DNA from: an uncultured Fodinibius sp.
Lineage (GTDB): Bacteria > Bacteroidota > Rhodothermia > Balneolales > Balneolaceae
Direction of reading: 5' to 3'
DNA: 64,000 nucleotides
NCBI GenBank assembly: GCA_913056235.1
Contig: CAJXMW010000001.1
Span: forward strand, 1,178,001-1,242,000
This document shows positions 19,784-29,486 of the stretch, piece after piece. The position numbers were made by a program, and so were the translations under genes. How positions within the stretch are numbered: the first letter of the stretch is position 1; each line of letters begins with the position of its first letter. The notes below the pieces were generated by a model. The model did no database searches, had not been told where the DNA came from, and saw only the letters and a list, made by a program, of their open reading frames with translations.

Positions 19784-20929
19784 ATGACAAGACGACTTGC
19801 AGTTACTCTTATAGCACTTGTAATGATAGGTTGTAATAAATCGAAGGAGCCCTACCACGGAAAATCTATAGATCTGTCATTCGAAGAAAAGCGAACCTTT
19901 GGTCAGCCTGACTCGCTTTCGGAGTCAACGATCCATTATGCAAGAGAGGCCCGGTTGGGACCGAACGGTAACATTTATGTTGCAGATGCTGGAGTTTCGA
20001 AAATTAAGGTGTACAGCCCATCTGGCAAATTTGTTAACAGTTTTGGTAAAAGAGGCCGAGGGCCGGGAGAGTTTACCGGGATCAGGGGATTTGCAGTAAC
20101 TGACAGCACGGTCTTGGCCTGGGACCAAGATCTTCAGCGAATGACGGTATTTGGACTGGACGGGAAATTGCGTGACATGCACAATTTCGAAGGTGTTGTA
20201 TCCCCTATGCGGATCTATCCAATGAAGAACTCTTACTTAATTTTTCATGCCGAAAACCGTAACCCCAATAAGATTAAAAAAACACGGTTGGCACATATTT
20301 ATCCGTCAGAATCTACCAAGCAGATCGCAGATTTTTTAACCATAAATGATGTTGAAGAAAATATTGAATATATATCAAGGATGTTACTGGTAGGTTACGG
20401 AAATATCCTTATTCAGAATAACCAACAGTTCGTATTTGTGCCTTATATCTATAACGGCAATTTATACCAGTATTCAAAAACAGCAGAAGGATGGCAGCAA
20501 ACCCGCGTATTCGAAGGATTAAACCAGCAAACACCGTATTCATTAGTAGAAGAAGGTGATAAACGAAAAGCTGACGCGAGTATATCAGCTGTGGATTTAG
20601 CTAAAGACAGGGAGTTTGTGATCCATAACCTGACCAAGGGATTGTTCAAATATAATGGCTACATTTTTCATTTTGTCTTGAGCGATATTAGCAATAGTCG
20701 GGTATTCGGAGTTGAGATTTATGATAAAAATGTAAGTCCCGTTGGTTTTGCTCCTATTAAATCTATTCCCATCACAGATAAAGAGGGTAATTTCATTGAT
20801 TGGACGGTGGAGGCTGTAGATAAAAAAGGGAATTTCTACTTTTTGCAGGAAACTGATAAAGGAAGAAAAATTCGGGTTTTAAGCCTAACTGAATCGGATT
20901 GGGAGAAATTGGGAGAGTTAAGTCCATAA
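19784..20929 (+). CDS. Six-bladed beta-propeller lipoprotein (type B)
   Basis: A 381-residue lipoprotein with lipobox 'VMIGC' and Asn-Lys-Ser following, like its upstream neighbour. It carries 'LGPNGNIYVADAGVSKIKVY', 'GRGPGEF' and the C-terminal block 'FHFVLSDISNSRVFGVEIYD'. Similarity along the whole length plus matching flanking repeats shows a tandem duplication with 18477. Start preceded by 'GGTAACAAAAGGT', a weak ribosome binding site present before both copies. Function not known. Confidence 0.87.
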   Translation: MTRRLAVTLIALVMIGCNKSKEPYHGKSIDLSFEEKRTFGQPDSLSESTIHYAREARLGPNGNIYVADAGVSKIKVYSPSGKFVNSFGKRGRGPGEFTGIRGFAVTDSTVLAWDQDLQRMTVFGLDGKLRDMHNFEGVVSPMRIYPMKNSYLIFHAENRNPNKIKKTRLAHIYPSESTKQIADFLTINDVEENIEYISRMLLVGYGNILIQNNQQFVFVPYIYNGNLYQYSKTAEGWQQTRVFEGLNQQTPYSLVEEGDKRKADASISAVDLAKDREFVIHNLTKGLFKYNGYIFHFVLSDISNSRVFGVEIYDKNVSPVGFAPIKSIPITDKEGNFIDWTVEAVDKKGNFYFLQETDKGRKIRVLSLTESDWEKLGELSP

Positions 20930-20952
20930 AATATTTTTAGACCTAAGACCCG

Positions 20953-20998
20953 AATTCGGGTGTGGCACTTGAATTATCAAGAACTCAAACCCTATTTG
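20953..20998 (+). pseudogene. 3' remnant of a third type-B propeller
   Basis: The sequence encodes IRVWHLNYQELKPYL, nearly the same as the last residues of the propeller ending at 19607 (IRVLHLDYQELKPYL); its stop TGA has become CGA. It is followed by hairpin repeat copy 3. It shows that a third copy existed here and was mostly deleted. Confidence 0.75.
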
Positions 20999-20999
20999 C

Positions 21000-21145
21000 G
21001 AATTGTCTTTTCATCCGAGTTCTGGGGTTGAAGTCGGATGAATGAAAAAGTGAGAAATTGTAGCACCTATTGGTCGTAAACCTGGCCGCCCAAAGGGGTT
21101 ATGCCGGCGTACTCATCAGACGACAAGCCCAGTCGTCAGGTGAGA
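21000..21145 (+). repeat. Double-hairpin intergenic repeat, copy 3
   Basis: First helix 21012-21040 (CATCCGAGTTC / GAAGTCGGATG), second helix 21111-21144 (ACTCATCAGACGAC / GTCGTCAGGTGAG). It lies ~145 bp before the RND adaptor gene, after the remnant of a propeller gene. Confidence 0.7.
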
Positions 21146-21289
21146 AAATGAAACCTGACAGCATCCTGAGTGCCTGGGATCTGTCAGCGTTTTAGCCCAT
21201 TTGCCCAAGGTCTTGCATCTCAATACATTGCCATAACTTCTTATTTATAATTGAGAGTCATTTGAAAGAGTATAACTGAATAGATCATC

Positions 21290-22414
21290 ATGCAGAAATT
21301 TATGATGCGACTTTGCCGCCCGGTGCTGCTTGTGTTAATGCTTACGGTAATTGTGGGAGCGTGTCAATCATCAGAAAAAGAAGATAACAATCCACTTTCC
21401 GAAGAGGAGCAAGAGTCAGCCAAAGTGCGTCCCGAAGTGACTTTTGCCATTGCTGACAGCCAGCCGATCTACCAGTATATCGAAAGCCAGGGCGTGGTCG
21501 AGGCGAACCAGTCGGTAATCCTGAAGCCGAAGATCAGCGGCTATGTGGAGCGGTCGTTTATTACCGGCGGTAAGCGCGTGCAGAAAGGTGATACGCTGCT
21601 GAACTTCGATCGCCGCGAATACACCATGGCCGTGGAAGAAGCTAAGAATGCCTATGATGAGGCTCTCGAAAAATATAAGATTGAGATGGGCATGCGTGCC
21701 ACCCGCGATACCGCCGATACCAATGGTGAAGAGCAGAAAGATCCCGGCGCGCGGCTGGTCCGCATTACGACGGGCTTGGCCCAGGCCGAGGTGGACTTGA
21801 AACGAGCTAAACTGAATTTGTCTTATACATTACTGGTAGCACCCTTTTCAGGGGTACTGTATACCAAAGAACGCATCACATCTGGAGCCTATGTCAGCGC
21901 TGGCAGTCAGGTGGGGCGACTGGTGGATGACCGTAAAGTGCGTATTCGGTTTGACGTGCTGGAATCAGAACTCAGCAAGATCGATGCCGGCATGAAGGTG
22001 CGGCTTACGGCTCCCGGCGGAGAGCAGATGCAGGGCACGGTGCAGGCAGTATCGCCGGTGGTGAATACCGAGACCAAGACGGGGACGGTCATCGTGGAGG
22101 CTGACAACCCCAACGGCATTTTAACACCGGGGATGACTGTAGAGGGACGTATCCAGGTTCAAAAGCAGGAGGGGAAGGTGCGTATCCCGCGGTCGGCGAT
22201 CCTCTCGCGCGACGGGGGACGAACGCTGCTGTTTAAATTGCATCCCGAAAATAATGAAGTACAGTGGGTATATGTAGAACCGACGGCCCAGAATAGCCAG
22301 TGGGCAATTGTGAATCACAAAGAAATTACCCCGGGCGATACCATTGCCGTGGATCATCACTTTTCGTTGAGCCACCTGCAGATCGTGGATCCGGTGCTGA
22401 AAGTGCAGGAGTAG
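21290..22414 (+). CDS. RND efflux periplasmic adaptor (MFP) lipoprotein
   Basis: A 374-residue membrane-fusion protein joining an RND permease to an outer-membrane channel. N-terminal lipobox 'VIVGAC' (Cys ~25), an acidic linker, a biotinyl-lipoyl-like half ('EANQSVILKPKISGYVERSF'), a helical hairpin (~residues 115-180), the second lipoyl half ('LSYTLLVAPFSGVLYTKER'), and beta-barrel and membrane-proximal domains ('TVQAVSPVVNTETKTGTVIV'). It looks GC-rich like the two permeases at 15243 and 44461, with which it probably once formed one operon. No outer-membrane channel gene is in the window. Confidence 0.9.
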   Translation: MQKFMMRLCRPVLLVLMLTVIVGACQSSEKEDNNPLSEEEQESAKVRPEVTFAIADSQPIYQYIESQGVVEANQSVILKPKISGYVERSFITGGKRVQKGDTLLNFDRREYTMAVEEAKNAYDEALEKYKIEMGMRATRDTADTNGEEQKDPGARLVRITTGLAQAEVDLKRAKLNLSYTLLVAPFSGVLYTKERITSGAYVSAGSQVGRLVDDRKVRIRFDVLESELSKIDAGMKVRLTAPGGEQMQGTVQAVSPVVNTETKTGTVIVEADNPNGILTPGMTVEGRIQVQKQEGKVRIPRSAILSRDGGRTLLFKLHPENNEVQWVYVEPTAQNSQWAIVNHKEITPGDTIAVDHHFSLSHLQIVDPVLKVQE

Positions 22415-22540
22415 TTTTAACTGGGATTATTAGATAAAGGATTGGCAGGATAGAAGGATTGGGAGCAAGTGACTCTCTCCTCGAAGGGAGTATAGTATGT
22501 GTGATTTATCGAATAATTCTAATGTTATAAAGAGAGCGTT

Positions 22541-23770
22541 ATGAAAAAATTTTGGATCGGGATACTTTTTCTTTTGGTGGGATGTTCATCTCAAAAGGCA
22601 GACATCCCCGAGCATATCAAAGGAACGGAAAATCTGAAAGTGTTTTCGGCTGATGCCGAGCCTTCTGCTTCGATCGAGTTGGCGCGGGAAGCTACCTATA
22701 TGGCACCAGACAGGTTTTCACTGGAGTGGTTTGATGAAACCGTCAGTTCATATAGCTGGTTTGGAAGCATTGAAATAGATAATTCCGGCAGGGTATTTAT
22801 AGCTGATGATAAGGCCACGAAAATACATGTGTTTGATCCGGATGGCAATTACCTTCAAAGTATTGGAGGAAAGGGACGTGGACCGGGAGAATTCCAAAGT
22901 ATAACAGATACTCAGGTTGGGGTAAGGGAAAATGAATTATATGTATTTGATCTCAGGGAATTTCGAACTACCACATATTCTCTCGATTCATTACAAGTTA
23001 TTAAGTCAGAGTCGGTGAAACCACCGGTTAACCAAGATGATTTTGACGAAATAAGCGGATGGCGAAGAGCGGCTCCGATGCTAAGAAGTAATGGAACCTA
23101 TTTGGCGGGCTTCATGGAACAAAAGATGAACGCAAACGTGGGTAGCCCAAAATATAATCTGGATAAAGATCGACCCAGAAAATATTACCTTATGAACCGA
23201 GAAAGTAAGCTAGTATCTGACAAAATATTTGAAATACATAAAGCAAGGGAAATACTCACGACTCAAATTGGCAAGCGTCCTCTTTTTAATATTAGACCTA
23301 TGCCTTTTCTTGGAAGAACGATCATCAGGGTTTCCAATGACAATCATATTTATACTACTTGGACTGACGATTTTCTTATTAAGGTCTACAGCCCCGATGG
23401 TACTTACCAGCGAGCTATCTATTATCCATTTCCCAAGAAGCCTATCAGCAAAGAACAGCTAATAACACTATTTGATAAAGATGATAGGAACCGAAAATTG
23501 GTTGAAAACGCTGAGCTGCCGAAAAACTGGCCGGTCATTCGCTCGATGACGGTGGACGACCAAAACCGGCTGTGGGTGTCGACTATTGTAGAAGAAGATG
23601 GCGTGCGTCAATGGTGGGTGCTGGAAAATACAGGTGAATTGGTTGCAAAGTTCCGGTGGCCGGACAACCGTTCCATCAAAGCGGTAAAGAATGGAAATGC
23701 TTATGCTGTGGTGACAGATCAGGATACTGGGCAGCAAAAAATTGTGAAGTACCGGGTAAAAGTAGATTAG
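22541..23770 (+). CDS. Six-bladed beta-propeller lipoprotein (type A)
   Basis: A 409-residue lipoprotein, lipobox 'LLVGC' at Cys 15, then 'IPEHIKGTENLKVFSADAEP' as in other type A members. 'GRGPGEF' is near residue 115. The C-terminal part has 'TTWTDDFLIKVYSPDGTYQR', 'WPVIRSMTVDDQNRLWVST' and 'QWWVLENTGELVAKFRWP', ending 'QKIVKYRVKVD'. The start follows an AGAGAGCG ribosome binding site. It stands alone 126 bp after the adaptor gene and shares strand with the next propeller. Function unknown. Confidence 0.88.
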   Translation: MKKFWIGILFLLVGCSSQKADIPEHIKGTENLKVFSADAEPSASIELAREATYMAPDRFSLEWFDETVSSYSWFGSIEIDNSGRVFIADDKATKIHVFDPDGNYLQSIGGKGRGPGEFQSITDTQVGVRENELYVFDLREFRTTTYSLDSLQVIKSESVKPPVNQDDFDEISGWRRAAPMLRSNGTYLAGFMEQKMNANVGSPKYNLDKDRPRKYYLMNRESKLVSDKIFEIHKAREILTTQIGKRPLFNIRPMPFLGRTIIRVSNDNHIYTTWTDDFLIKVYSPDGTYQRAIYYPFPKKPISKEQLITLFDKDDRNRKLVENAELPKNWPVIRSMTVDDQNRLWVSTIVEEDGVRQWWVLENTGELVAKFRWPDNRSIKAVKNGNAYAVVTDQDTGQQKIVKYRVKVD

Positions 23771-23844
23771 TCCAGAACTGGGATAAGTAATATTAACTGA
23801 TGAGCTATTACGATTACTAAAATTTCTAACCAAATTATTAGGCT

Positions 23845-24885
23845 ATGAGATGCTACTTAAAATTATTAATTCCTACCGCACTTCTTTTAACACTTTTCGC
23901 AGCCTGTTCGGGCAGCCAATCTTCAGAGGATTCGAACCAGATCACCCGCAATGAGAAGGGGCAAATTCTGACACCCACCGAGCGAACATGGGCCAAGGAC
24001 AAAATAGGCAAAGAGCTGTCGCTGCAGCCGAACATCACTGATTCGCTGTTACAACCGATGAGTATCGAGCGGTTCGGGCAGCAATTGTATGTATCCGATT
24101 TCAGTGATATGAAGATCAAGAAATTTTCGTCGGACGGGGAATACCTCGGCAGTTTTGGTAAGAAGGGTCGCGGGCCGGGCGAATTCCAGCTTCCCATCGA
24201 CTACGATTTCAGGGGCGACACGCTCTTCGTTATCGATACTCGACGTCGCAAGTTTATGCTGTTTGATGCGAAGTCGACCGATTTTATCACCTCACGGGAT
24301 ATCAAATTTCACCCCTATAGGATGGCGATGATAGACAGGAATCTGATCCTTGAAGTGAGTATGACTGAAAATTTATTTTACCTGTCAGATACCGAACTCG
24401 ATGTGAGTCACCGATTTGGGCAGTTTATCGATGATCAGAAAAAGAATGGCATCTCTGTTACGGGTAACGTCATGGCGGTGCGGGACACCGGCTTTGTATT
24501 TTCACCCGCCATGGCCAGCTATCTGTACTATTTTGATCGCCAGGGGAATCGTACGAAGACAATCCGCACGCCGGACCGAATCCCGTTTAAAGAACCTAAT
24601 GTTCGAAAGTCCGGTGATCGCAGATTTATAACTGCGCCTGAATCCAAAGTGCGTACCGAAAGACTGGCAATGGCAGGTGATAAACTTTATGTCTTTCAAA
24701 GTTATACCAAGGACGATGAAGCGTTGCCAGCATCGTTTATGGATGTGTACCAGCTGGACAGCGGACGGTACCTGCACTCGGTGAAGTTTTCGTTCTCTGT
24801 CCGTGATGCGGTTTTTGGGGATGAAACTCTATACCTGATTAACAGTGAAACAGCGGTGGTGAAGGCCTTTGAATACGCGCAATAG
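23845..24885 (+). CDS. Six-bladed beta-propeller lipoprotein (type C)
   Basis: A 346-residue lipoprotein, lipobox 'LFAAC' followed by Ser-Gly-Ser. It carries 'GRGPGEF' near residue 110 and blades such as 'LYVSDFSDMKIKKFSSDGEY', but lacks the WWVL block of type A and the type B C-terminus; I group it with TolB-like/BF3164-like members here. It is a little shorter than the others, consistent with a compact six-blade fold. Base composition is richer in GC than the peptide-linked propellers. Role unknown. Confidence 0.85.
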   Translation: MRCYLKLLIPTALLLTLFAACSGSQSSEDSNQITRNEKGQILTPTERTWAKDKIGKELSLQPNITDSLLQPMSIERFGQQLYVSDFSDMKIKKFSSDGEYLGSFGKKGRGPGEFQLPIDYDFRGDTLFVIDTRRRKFMLFDAKSTDFITSRDIKFHPYRMAMIDRNLILEVSMTENLFYLSDTELDVSHRFGQFIDDQKKNGISVTGNVMAVRDTGFVFSPAMASYLYYFDRQGNRTKTIRTPDRIPFKEPNVRKSGDRRFITAPESKVRTERLAMAGDKLYVFQSYTKDDEALPASFMDVYQLDSGRYLHSVKFSFSVRDAVFGDETLYLINSETAVVKAFEYAQ

Positions 24886-24900
24886 AAAGATTCAGAAATT

Positions 24901-25159
24901 ATGAGAAATATGTTTCTTCCCATTTTAATTACTGCATTGCTATATGGCTGCTCTTCGGAGAAACAGTCCCCCCGTCTCTTCATTTACTTCTAAGGAAGTG
25001 CATGGCAAACAAATACTATTACGTTCCGACTCCACCGATGCGATGGCGGTACCCTCGTGGATCAAGGCGGTGCCTAACGGCGGTTTCGCTTATACACTAG
25101 AGCGGAATCCCCAAACGGGTTTGCAAGAAGTGAAGAAGTATCAGATCATGATGGAATAA
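24901..25159 (+). pseudogene. Internally deleted type-A propeller lipoprotein
   Basis: The ATG at 24901 begins a good lipoprotein signal ('LITALLYGCSSEKQ') that stops after 30 codons. A second frame then gives 'VPSWIKAVPNGGFAYTLERN' and ends 'VKKYQIMME', which is the C-terminal tail of a type-A propeller. All central blades are missing, and the two ends are in different frames. A dead copy created by deletion. Confidence 0.8.
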
Positions 25160-25232
25160 ACTGAGCCAGAGATGGGTCGGGTTTTTAAAAGCCGACAGGT
25201 TTGAAATGGTTAATACAAGATGGGTACTGATG

Positions 25233-26372
25233 ATGAAAGAAATAAAAAGTCAGCTTCATCTTATTTTAGTAGTTTCTATATTTATGACTTTAGGGCTCAC
25301 TGCTATTACAGGTTGTTCCAGAGTTCCGGATCGTCCGCCCCCGGATACACCCCTCGATTCGCTCAATACCTTTGTCCGTTCGGCCTCTTATCAATACATC
25401 AACCTAGATAAAGCTGACGTTCATGAGATTAAACTGACATCCGATAATATTGTGTATTCGTTGTTGCAGGATCACGCCGAAGAGCAGCCAATCCTTAGTC
25501 GGTTGGTGGACTATGTAAAAACCGATCAGGGATTTTATGCTTTCGATTTTTCAGAGCGGGCTATTTTCATAATCACAAAAGACGGTGTTGCCGAAGGTCC
25601 GCTGAGCCGCGAGGGCAGAGGTCCGGGAGAATACAATTCGTTTGGCATCTTGGCGGCGAACGACCGCTATATTTACAATCCTGATATCAGCAATGCTCGT
25701 ATTAACCGGTACAAGCGCGACATGGAGCCAGTTTCAGCTATCCAGCAATATCAACCCGGAGGGCGTTCATTCGACGTAAATAACCAGGTGTTGCTTACCG
25801 GTAATCGCAGCAGCAATGGGTTCCGGCCCACCGAGCCCAGCGAGGGGCTTATTGCCATATCGCCTGTTGGTAGTTTGTCAGATACTTTGGCTACTATTAT
25901 GCCACGCATCGTTCCAGTGGGATATCAGCCGCAGGTGTATAACGGGGTTGAGTTTTCGGTGAACAGTAACAATGGCATTGCTGCGGCATATCGTCCTTTG
26001 CCATGGCTCTTTTTATTTGATGAATCTTATAGCCACGCGAAGACTTTGATTCTGGAATATTTGGTGATTGATCAGATGGATACGCCCGATATGAAGCTGT
26101 TCAAGCCGAAAGGTAATAAAGGATTCGGCGGGGATACGCCTTTCAGTCAATTCAAGCTGATGGATGATGGCGATATCTTTGTCTCAATTGAGGATGAACT
26201 TATCCACTTATCTGAATCTGCGGGCGGCCGGTACAGCGCTGATATTTACAGCCTGCAGTATCCCGCCCGGGACGATACACTTTGGGTTTCCAATATTTTT
26301 CCGGCCGAGACAGAAGGCGAATTCTATGCCGCCAACTGGGAGTATCTCGTCAAATTTAAATTGCCTCAGTGA
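25233..26372 (+). CDS. Six-bladed beta-propeller lipoprotein (type C)
   Basis: About 379 residues from the ATG at 25233; in-frame ATGs at 25206 and 25230 are alternatives. The signal 'LTAITGC' gives a lipid-anchored Cys, followed by a Pro-rich linker 'PDRPPPDTP'. It has 'GRGPGEY', a variant of the family motif, and the block 'IPVGYQPQVYNG'-like 'IVPVGYQPQVYNGVEFSVN' shared with the propeller at 38992 ('LIPKGMQPGAYNGYSID'). These two form a recognisable pair. No peptide gene is adjacent. Role unknown. Confidence 0.85.
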   Translation: MKEIKSQLHLILVVSIFMTLGLTAITGCSRVPDRPPPDTPLDSLNTFVRSASYQYINLDKADVHEIKLTSDNIVYSLLQDHAEEQPILSRLVDYVKTDQGFYAFDFSERAIFIITKDGVAEGPLSREGRGPGEYNSFGILAANDRYIYNPDISNARINRYKRDMEPVSAIQQYQPGGRSFDVNNQVLLTGNRSSNGFRPTEPSEGLIAISPVGSLSDTLATIMPRIVPVGYQPQVYNGVEFSVNSNNGIAAAYRPLPWLFLFDESYSHAKTLILEYLVIDQMDTPDMKLFKPKGNKGFGGDTPFSQFKLMDDGDIFVSIEDELIHLSESAGGRYSADIYSLQYPARDDTLWVSNIFPAETEGEFYAANWEYLVKFKLPQ

Positions 26373-26399
26373 TTATGGTACATTTCAAATGTCGATATA

Positions 26400-26732
26400 G
26401 TTTTTGTTTGTAGGTGCTTTTCGTACTGGTGCTGAGTGTACAACTGGCGCAGGCGCAGAAGGTTTACGCCAAGGAGCAGCTGTTGGTAGGCATCAAAGAT
26501 GTAGCTGGTCGATGATAGCAGCGTTGTGGTGTTGACCTCTAATCTGCCCATTGGTTTACCTATTCAAGGATGGAGAACTCATGCCAGGGGAAGGACGGGC
26601 ATTGGACTCGGAGAATTGAATAATCCTAAATCGTTAAAAATTCATGACAATACGATATTTGTGCTGGATTTAAGACCGGGAGTACGTCGAGTGATACGAT
26701 CGGGAGGAATTTTGAAGAGGCATGAGTTTTAA
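26400..26732 (+). pseudogene. Decayed propeller fragment
   Basis: Interrupted frames read like a propeller N-terminus: a hydrophobic start ending 'LAQAQKVYAKEQLLVGI', then after stops 'GRTGIGLGELNNPKSLKIHD' and 'IFVLDLRPGVRRV', matching the family motif region G-R-G-P-G-E followed by a blade. No intact frame and no C-terminus remain. It fills the gap between two intact propellers. Confidence 0.6.
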
Positions 26733-26834
26733 AATTTATGGTTCAAAAGTAAAGGTGTCTCTCTTTGAAGGGGGGGGATAACTACTAGCAGAGCTCGAGA
26801 TGTGTACAGTGATAAATTAAACATTTAAAATGCT

Positions 26835-28130
26835 ATGACATCTAATAACAGCAGCATCCACAGAAAGACGGATCGTTTGCATATTTCATGGCTTATCTGC
26901 ACAGTTATACTATTGATAAGTTTAATAGCGGGTTGTTCCTCACAAGATACCGGACCGTTGAATCAACAAGAGCCTACTGAGAGGGGACTACCCCAAAAAA
27001 TCCAAAAGCTGGGAAACGTGTCGGTCTATTCGGGGAATTCCCAGGCAGCTGATACGGTCGTGCTGAAACGAGAGCAGATATTTGAGACCAACAAGGAGGT
27101 GTTGATCAAAGGCCATATCGGAGATATAGCCGTAGATAACGAGGACCATGTTTATATTGTGGGATCAAAACCGGGCATCGGGGGAGTGTATGTATTTGAT
27201 TCAAACGGTGATTATATTACAAAATTTGGCCGTGAAGGAAGAGGGCCCGGCGAATTTCTTTCGGTTTCGTCTATAAAAACTTTGGGAGACCATCTCTTTT
27301 TATTTGACCCACAACAAAAAAAGATTTCAGTTTATTCTACAAACGATTATACACATATAAGAGACTTGGTAATTAGACGGAAGAAGGTGAAAGCTGACAC
27401 GGCGTTGGCTCCACTTACACCAACTTACTTTTCGGCTATTGAGGATGGTTCATTTTTAATAGGATTTCAGAGTAATAGTTTATCCTATCCTAATAAATTT
27501 AGGAGTATTCTGTATTATCGGCTTTCTGAAGACGGCGTTGTCATGCCTGGAAAGCTTTTAGAGCTTCGCAGGTACCGGTTTTATGTTTCAAAAGACTATA
27601 CACATTCTAAACCGTTTATTCCTTTACCTCAACCCATGCCATTTTCAAGAAGTTCATTGACAGCTATTACAAAGAGGGGATATTTCTATACAGCATGGAC
27701 TGATAATTTTTTGATTAAGGTATATGACAAGCGGGGTGTCTATCAGCGATCAATTTACTATTCTTATACAAATAGCGAGCTGAATATGTCGCAAGCTGAG
27801 CTCAGCAAATATCAAATGGAGCTTATTGAAGATAACGAAGACAAATTACCTGCTACCTGGCCGGCTCTGCATGCAATGAAAGTGGATGATCAAAAACGCT
27901 TGTGGGTTTTTACGGTTACCGATAGTGACAGTACTTTTAAAGGGTGGGTCCTAAGCAGGAAGGGCAAACTGCTGGCGCGGTTCGATTGGCCGGGTCAACG
28001 ACCGGCTAGAAATGTTATGACAGATCCACTTATCGTAATTAAAAATGGATATTTATATACATGGGAGCGAAATGTTGATAAACGCATCGACCGCATTGTG
28101 AAATATAAGATCAATTTGAGAGAGCCGTAG
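26835..28130 (+). CDS. Six-bladed beta-propeller lipoprotein (type A)
   Basis: A 431-residue lipoprotein with a long n-region and lipobox 'SLIAGC' (Cys ~34). Type A features: 'PQKIQKLGNVSVYSG', 'GREGRGPGEF', 'TAWTDNFLIKVYDKRGVYQR', 'WPALHAMKVDDQKRLWVFT' and 'GWVLSRKGKLLARFDWP', where the usual WWVL is GWVL. It ends 'DRIVKYKINLREP'. Codon use is AT-rich compared with the RND genes. It is followed after 90 bp by a type-C member. Role unknown. Confidence 0.88.
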   Translation: MTSNNSSIHRKTDRLHISWLICTVILLISLIAGCSSQDTGPLNQQEPTERGLPQKIQKLGNVSVYSGNSQAADTVVLKREQIFETNKEVLIKGHIGDIAVDNEDHVYIVGSKPGIGGVYVFDSNGDYITKFGREGRGPGEFLSVSSIKTLGDHLFLFDPQQKKISVYSTNDYTHIRDLVIRRKKVKADTALAPLTPTYFSAIEDGSFLIGFQSNSLSYPNKFRSILYYRLSEDGVVMPGKLLELRRYRFYVSKDYTHSKPFIPLPQPMPFSRSSLTAITKRGYFYTAWTDNFLIKVYDKRGVYQRSIYYSYTNSELNMSQAELSKYQMELIEDNEDKLPATWPALHAMKVDDQKRLWVFTVTDSDSTFKGWVLSRKGKLLARFDWPGQRPARNVMTDPLIVIKNGYLYTWERNVDKRIDRIVKYKINLREP

Positions 28131-28219
28131 GTTGCATTAAAAGTCACAAATGGTATACTGCATTTTAAAATGTCACTGCAGGATTAGTTTGGTTCATCAC
28201 CATAATCCAAAAAGAGTTT

Positions 28220-29401
28220 ATGGGGATCGCTAACAAAAGCATCAGCGAGATTGTAAGAGGGGATCGACAAGAAGTGAAGCAAATATATGTGCCAATCGTT
28301 CTGTTATTAATAAGTTTGCTAGCGGGGTGCACTTCGGAAGAAACCTCCACTAAATCCATCCCGATAGCGGAGCTCACCTATTACAAAACTATCGTTTCGT
28401 ATGAGGAAGGGATGTTAGGTAATCCACTCATCTTGCGGCAGGGGCCGAAGTCCCAACTCTTTGTGTATGATGCGGCCAAGAAGCAGGTACTCAAGTTCGA
28501 TAGCAACGGCAAAGTTGTGAATTCGTTTGGCGGTCAGGGGCGCGGTCCCGGTGAATTTATAATGGTCAACAACATGTTTTGGGCGGATAACCAGCTCTAT
28601 GTTGTTGGTCAGGTACAAATGAAGATCTCACGTTTTGGACTTGATGGAAAGTTAGACGGTACCTTCAACTTTGGCAAGAAGCGCTCTCATGCAGTGCCCC
28701 CACCTGCTCCGCGTGCCAAGACGCCGCGAGCTATAGACATCGACAATCAGCCTGTACTAACGTCTAAAGGAAATGTACTGCTCTCGGCAATTAAGCCAAA
28801 AGGCACTTCCAAATCACTGTATGAGCTGGTGGACTGGGAGGACAATCACATCGCAAGTTTGGGAGAAATGCCGAAAGGTAGTGTTTTTACACTCAATTAC
28901 GATCAGTATCAGTTGATGGTTAAAGAAGGAGAGATTCCAGCTTTTTACAAGGCCAAGGCGTTCGCTGTGAACGACCAGGCGAATCCCGATGAAGTCTATT
29001 TGGTCTATAGTGATCTGGCTAACATTGCAAAGTATGATCTGTCCGGCTCCAAACTATGGGAAAAGAACATCCCAAAAACCACGGAGCTGGATTCACTGAC
29101 CAGCTACTACTTTGAAAGCTCGCAAGAAATGAACGGTGGAATGCGGATTGGGCTCGAAAGGTATGTTGCAGGCACCACGGATGAGCAGGGGTACTTATAT
29201 CTGGCGGTGGGCAAATATCATCGTGGAGAAACGCCTAACAGTCTTTGGATTCACAAGTTCAGCACTAACGGCGAGCTGATTAAGCGATATCATCTTCAGT
29301 CGCTCGATGTGGGGCTGGTCCCCATTTTCACCGTAGATGCCAGCGCGGGTCGCCTCTATGTAGTGACTGAAAATGCGAGCATCCGGTCGTATGCCATGTG
29401 A
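28220..29401 (+). CDS. Six-bladed beta-propeller lipoprotein (type C)
   Basis: A 393-residue lipoprotein; long n-region, then 'ISLLAGC' lipobox and 'TSEETSTKSIPI'. 'GQGRGPGEF' is near residue 112. Later blades include 'DEVYLVYSDLANIAKYDLSG' and 'RLYVVTENASIRSYAM' at the C-terminus. The start at 28220 is uncertain because downstream in-frame codons could also serve; the signal peptide core is the same in any case. It ends 86 bp before a convergent minus-strand propeller. Role unknown. Confidence 0.84.
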   Translation: MGIANKSISEIVRGDRQEVKQIYVPIVLLLISLLAGCTSEETSTKSIPIAELTYYKTIVSYEEGMLGNPLILRQGPKSQLFVYDAAKKQVLKFDSNGKVVNSFGGQGRGPGEFIMVNNMFWADNQLYVVGQVQMKISRFGLDGKLDGTFNFGKKRSHAVPPPAPRAKTPRAIDIDNQPVLTSKGNVLLSAIKPKGTSKSLYELVDWEDNHIASLGEMPKGSVFTLNYDQYQLMVKEGEIPAFYKAKAFAVNDQANPDEVYLVYSDLANIAKYDLSGSKLWEKNIPKTTELDSLTSYYFESSQEMNGGMRIGLERYVAGTTDEQGYLYLAVGKYHRGETPNSLWIHKFSTNGELIKRYHLQSLDVGLVPIFTVDASAGRLYVVTENASIRSYAM

Positions 29402-29486
29402 CCAACATTTTCAATGAAAAGTTTGAACCGCTGATTGGTAAGATTTAGCGTCCGATGCGTTCTGTGCAGTAAAATTCAATGAATAA

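Noticed and set aside
18305-21145. A CRISPR array or REP cluster
   Set aside because: Only three ~140-bp copies about 1.3-1.4 kb apart with genes between; repeat size and spacing do not fit CRISPR, and the two-hairpin unit is longer than typical REP elements.
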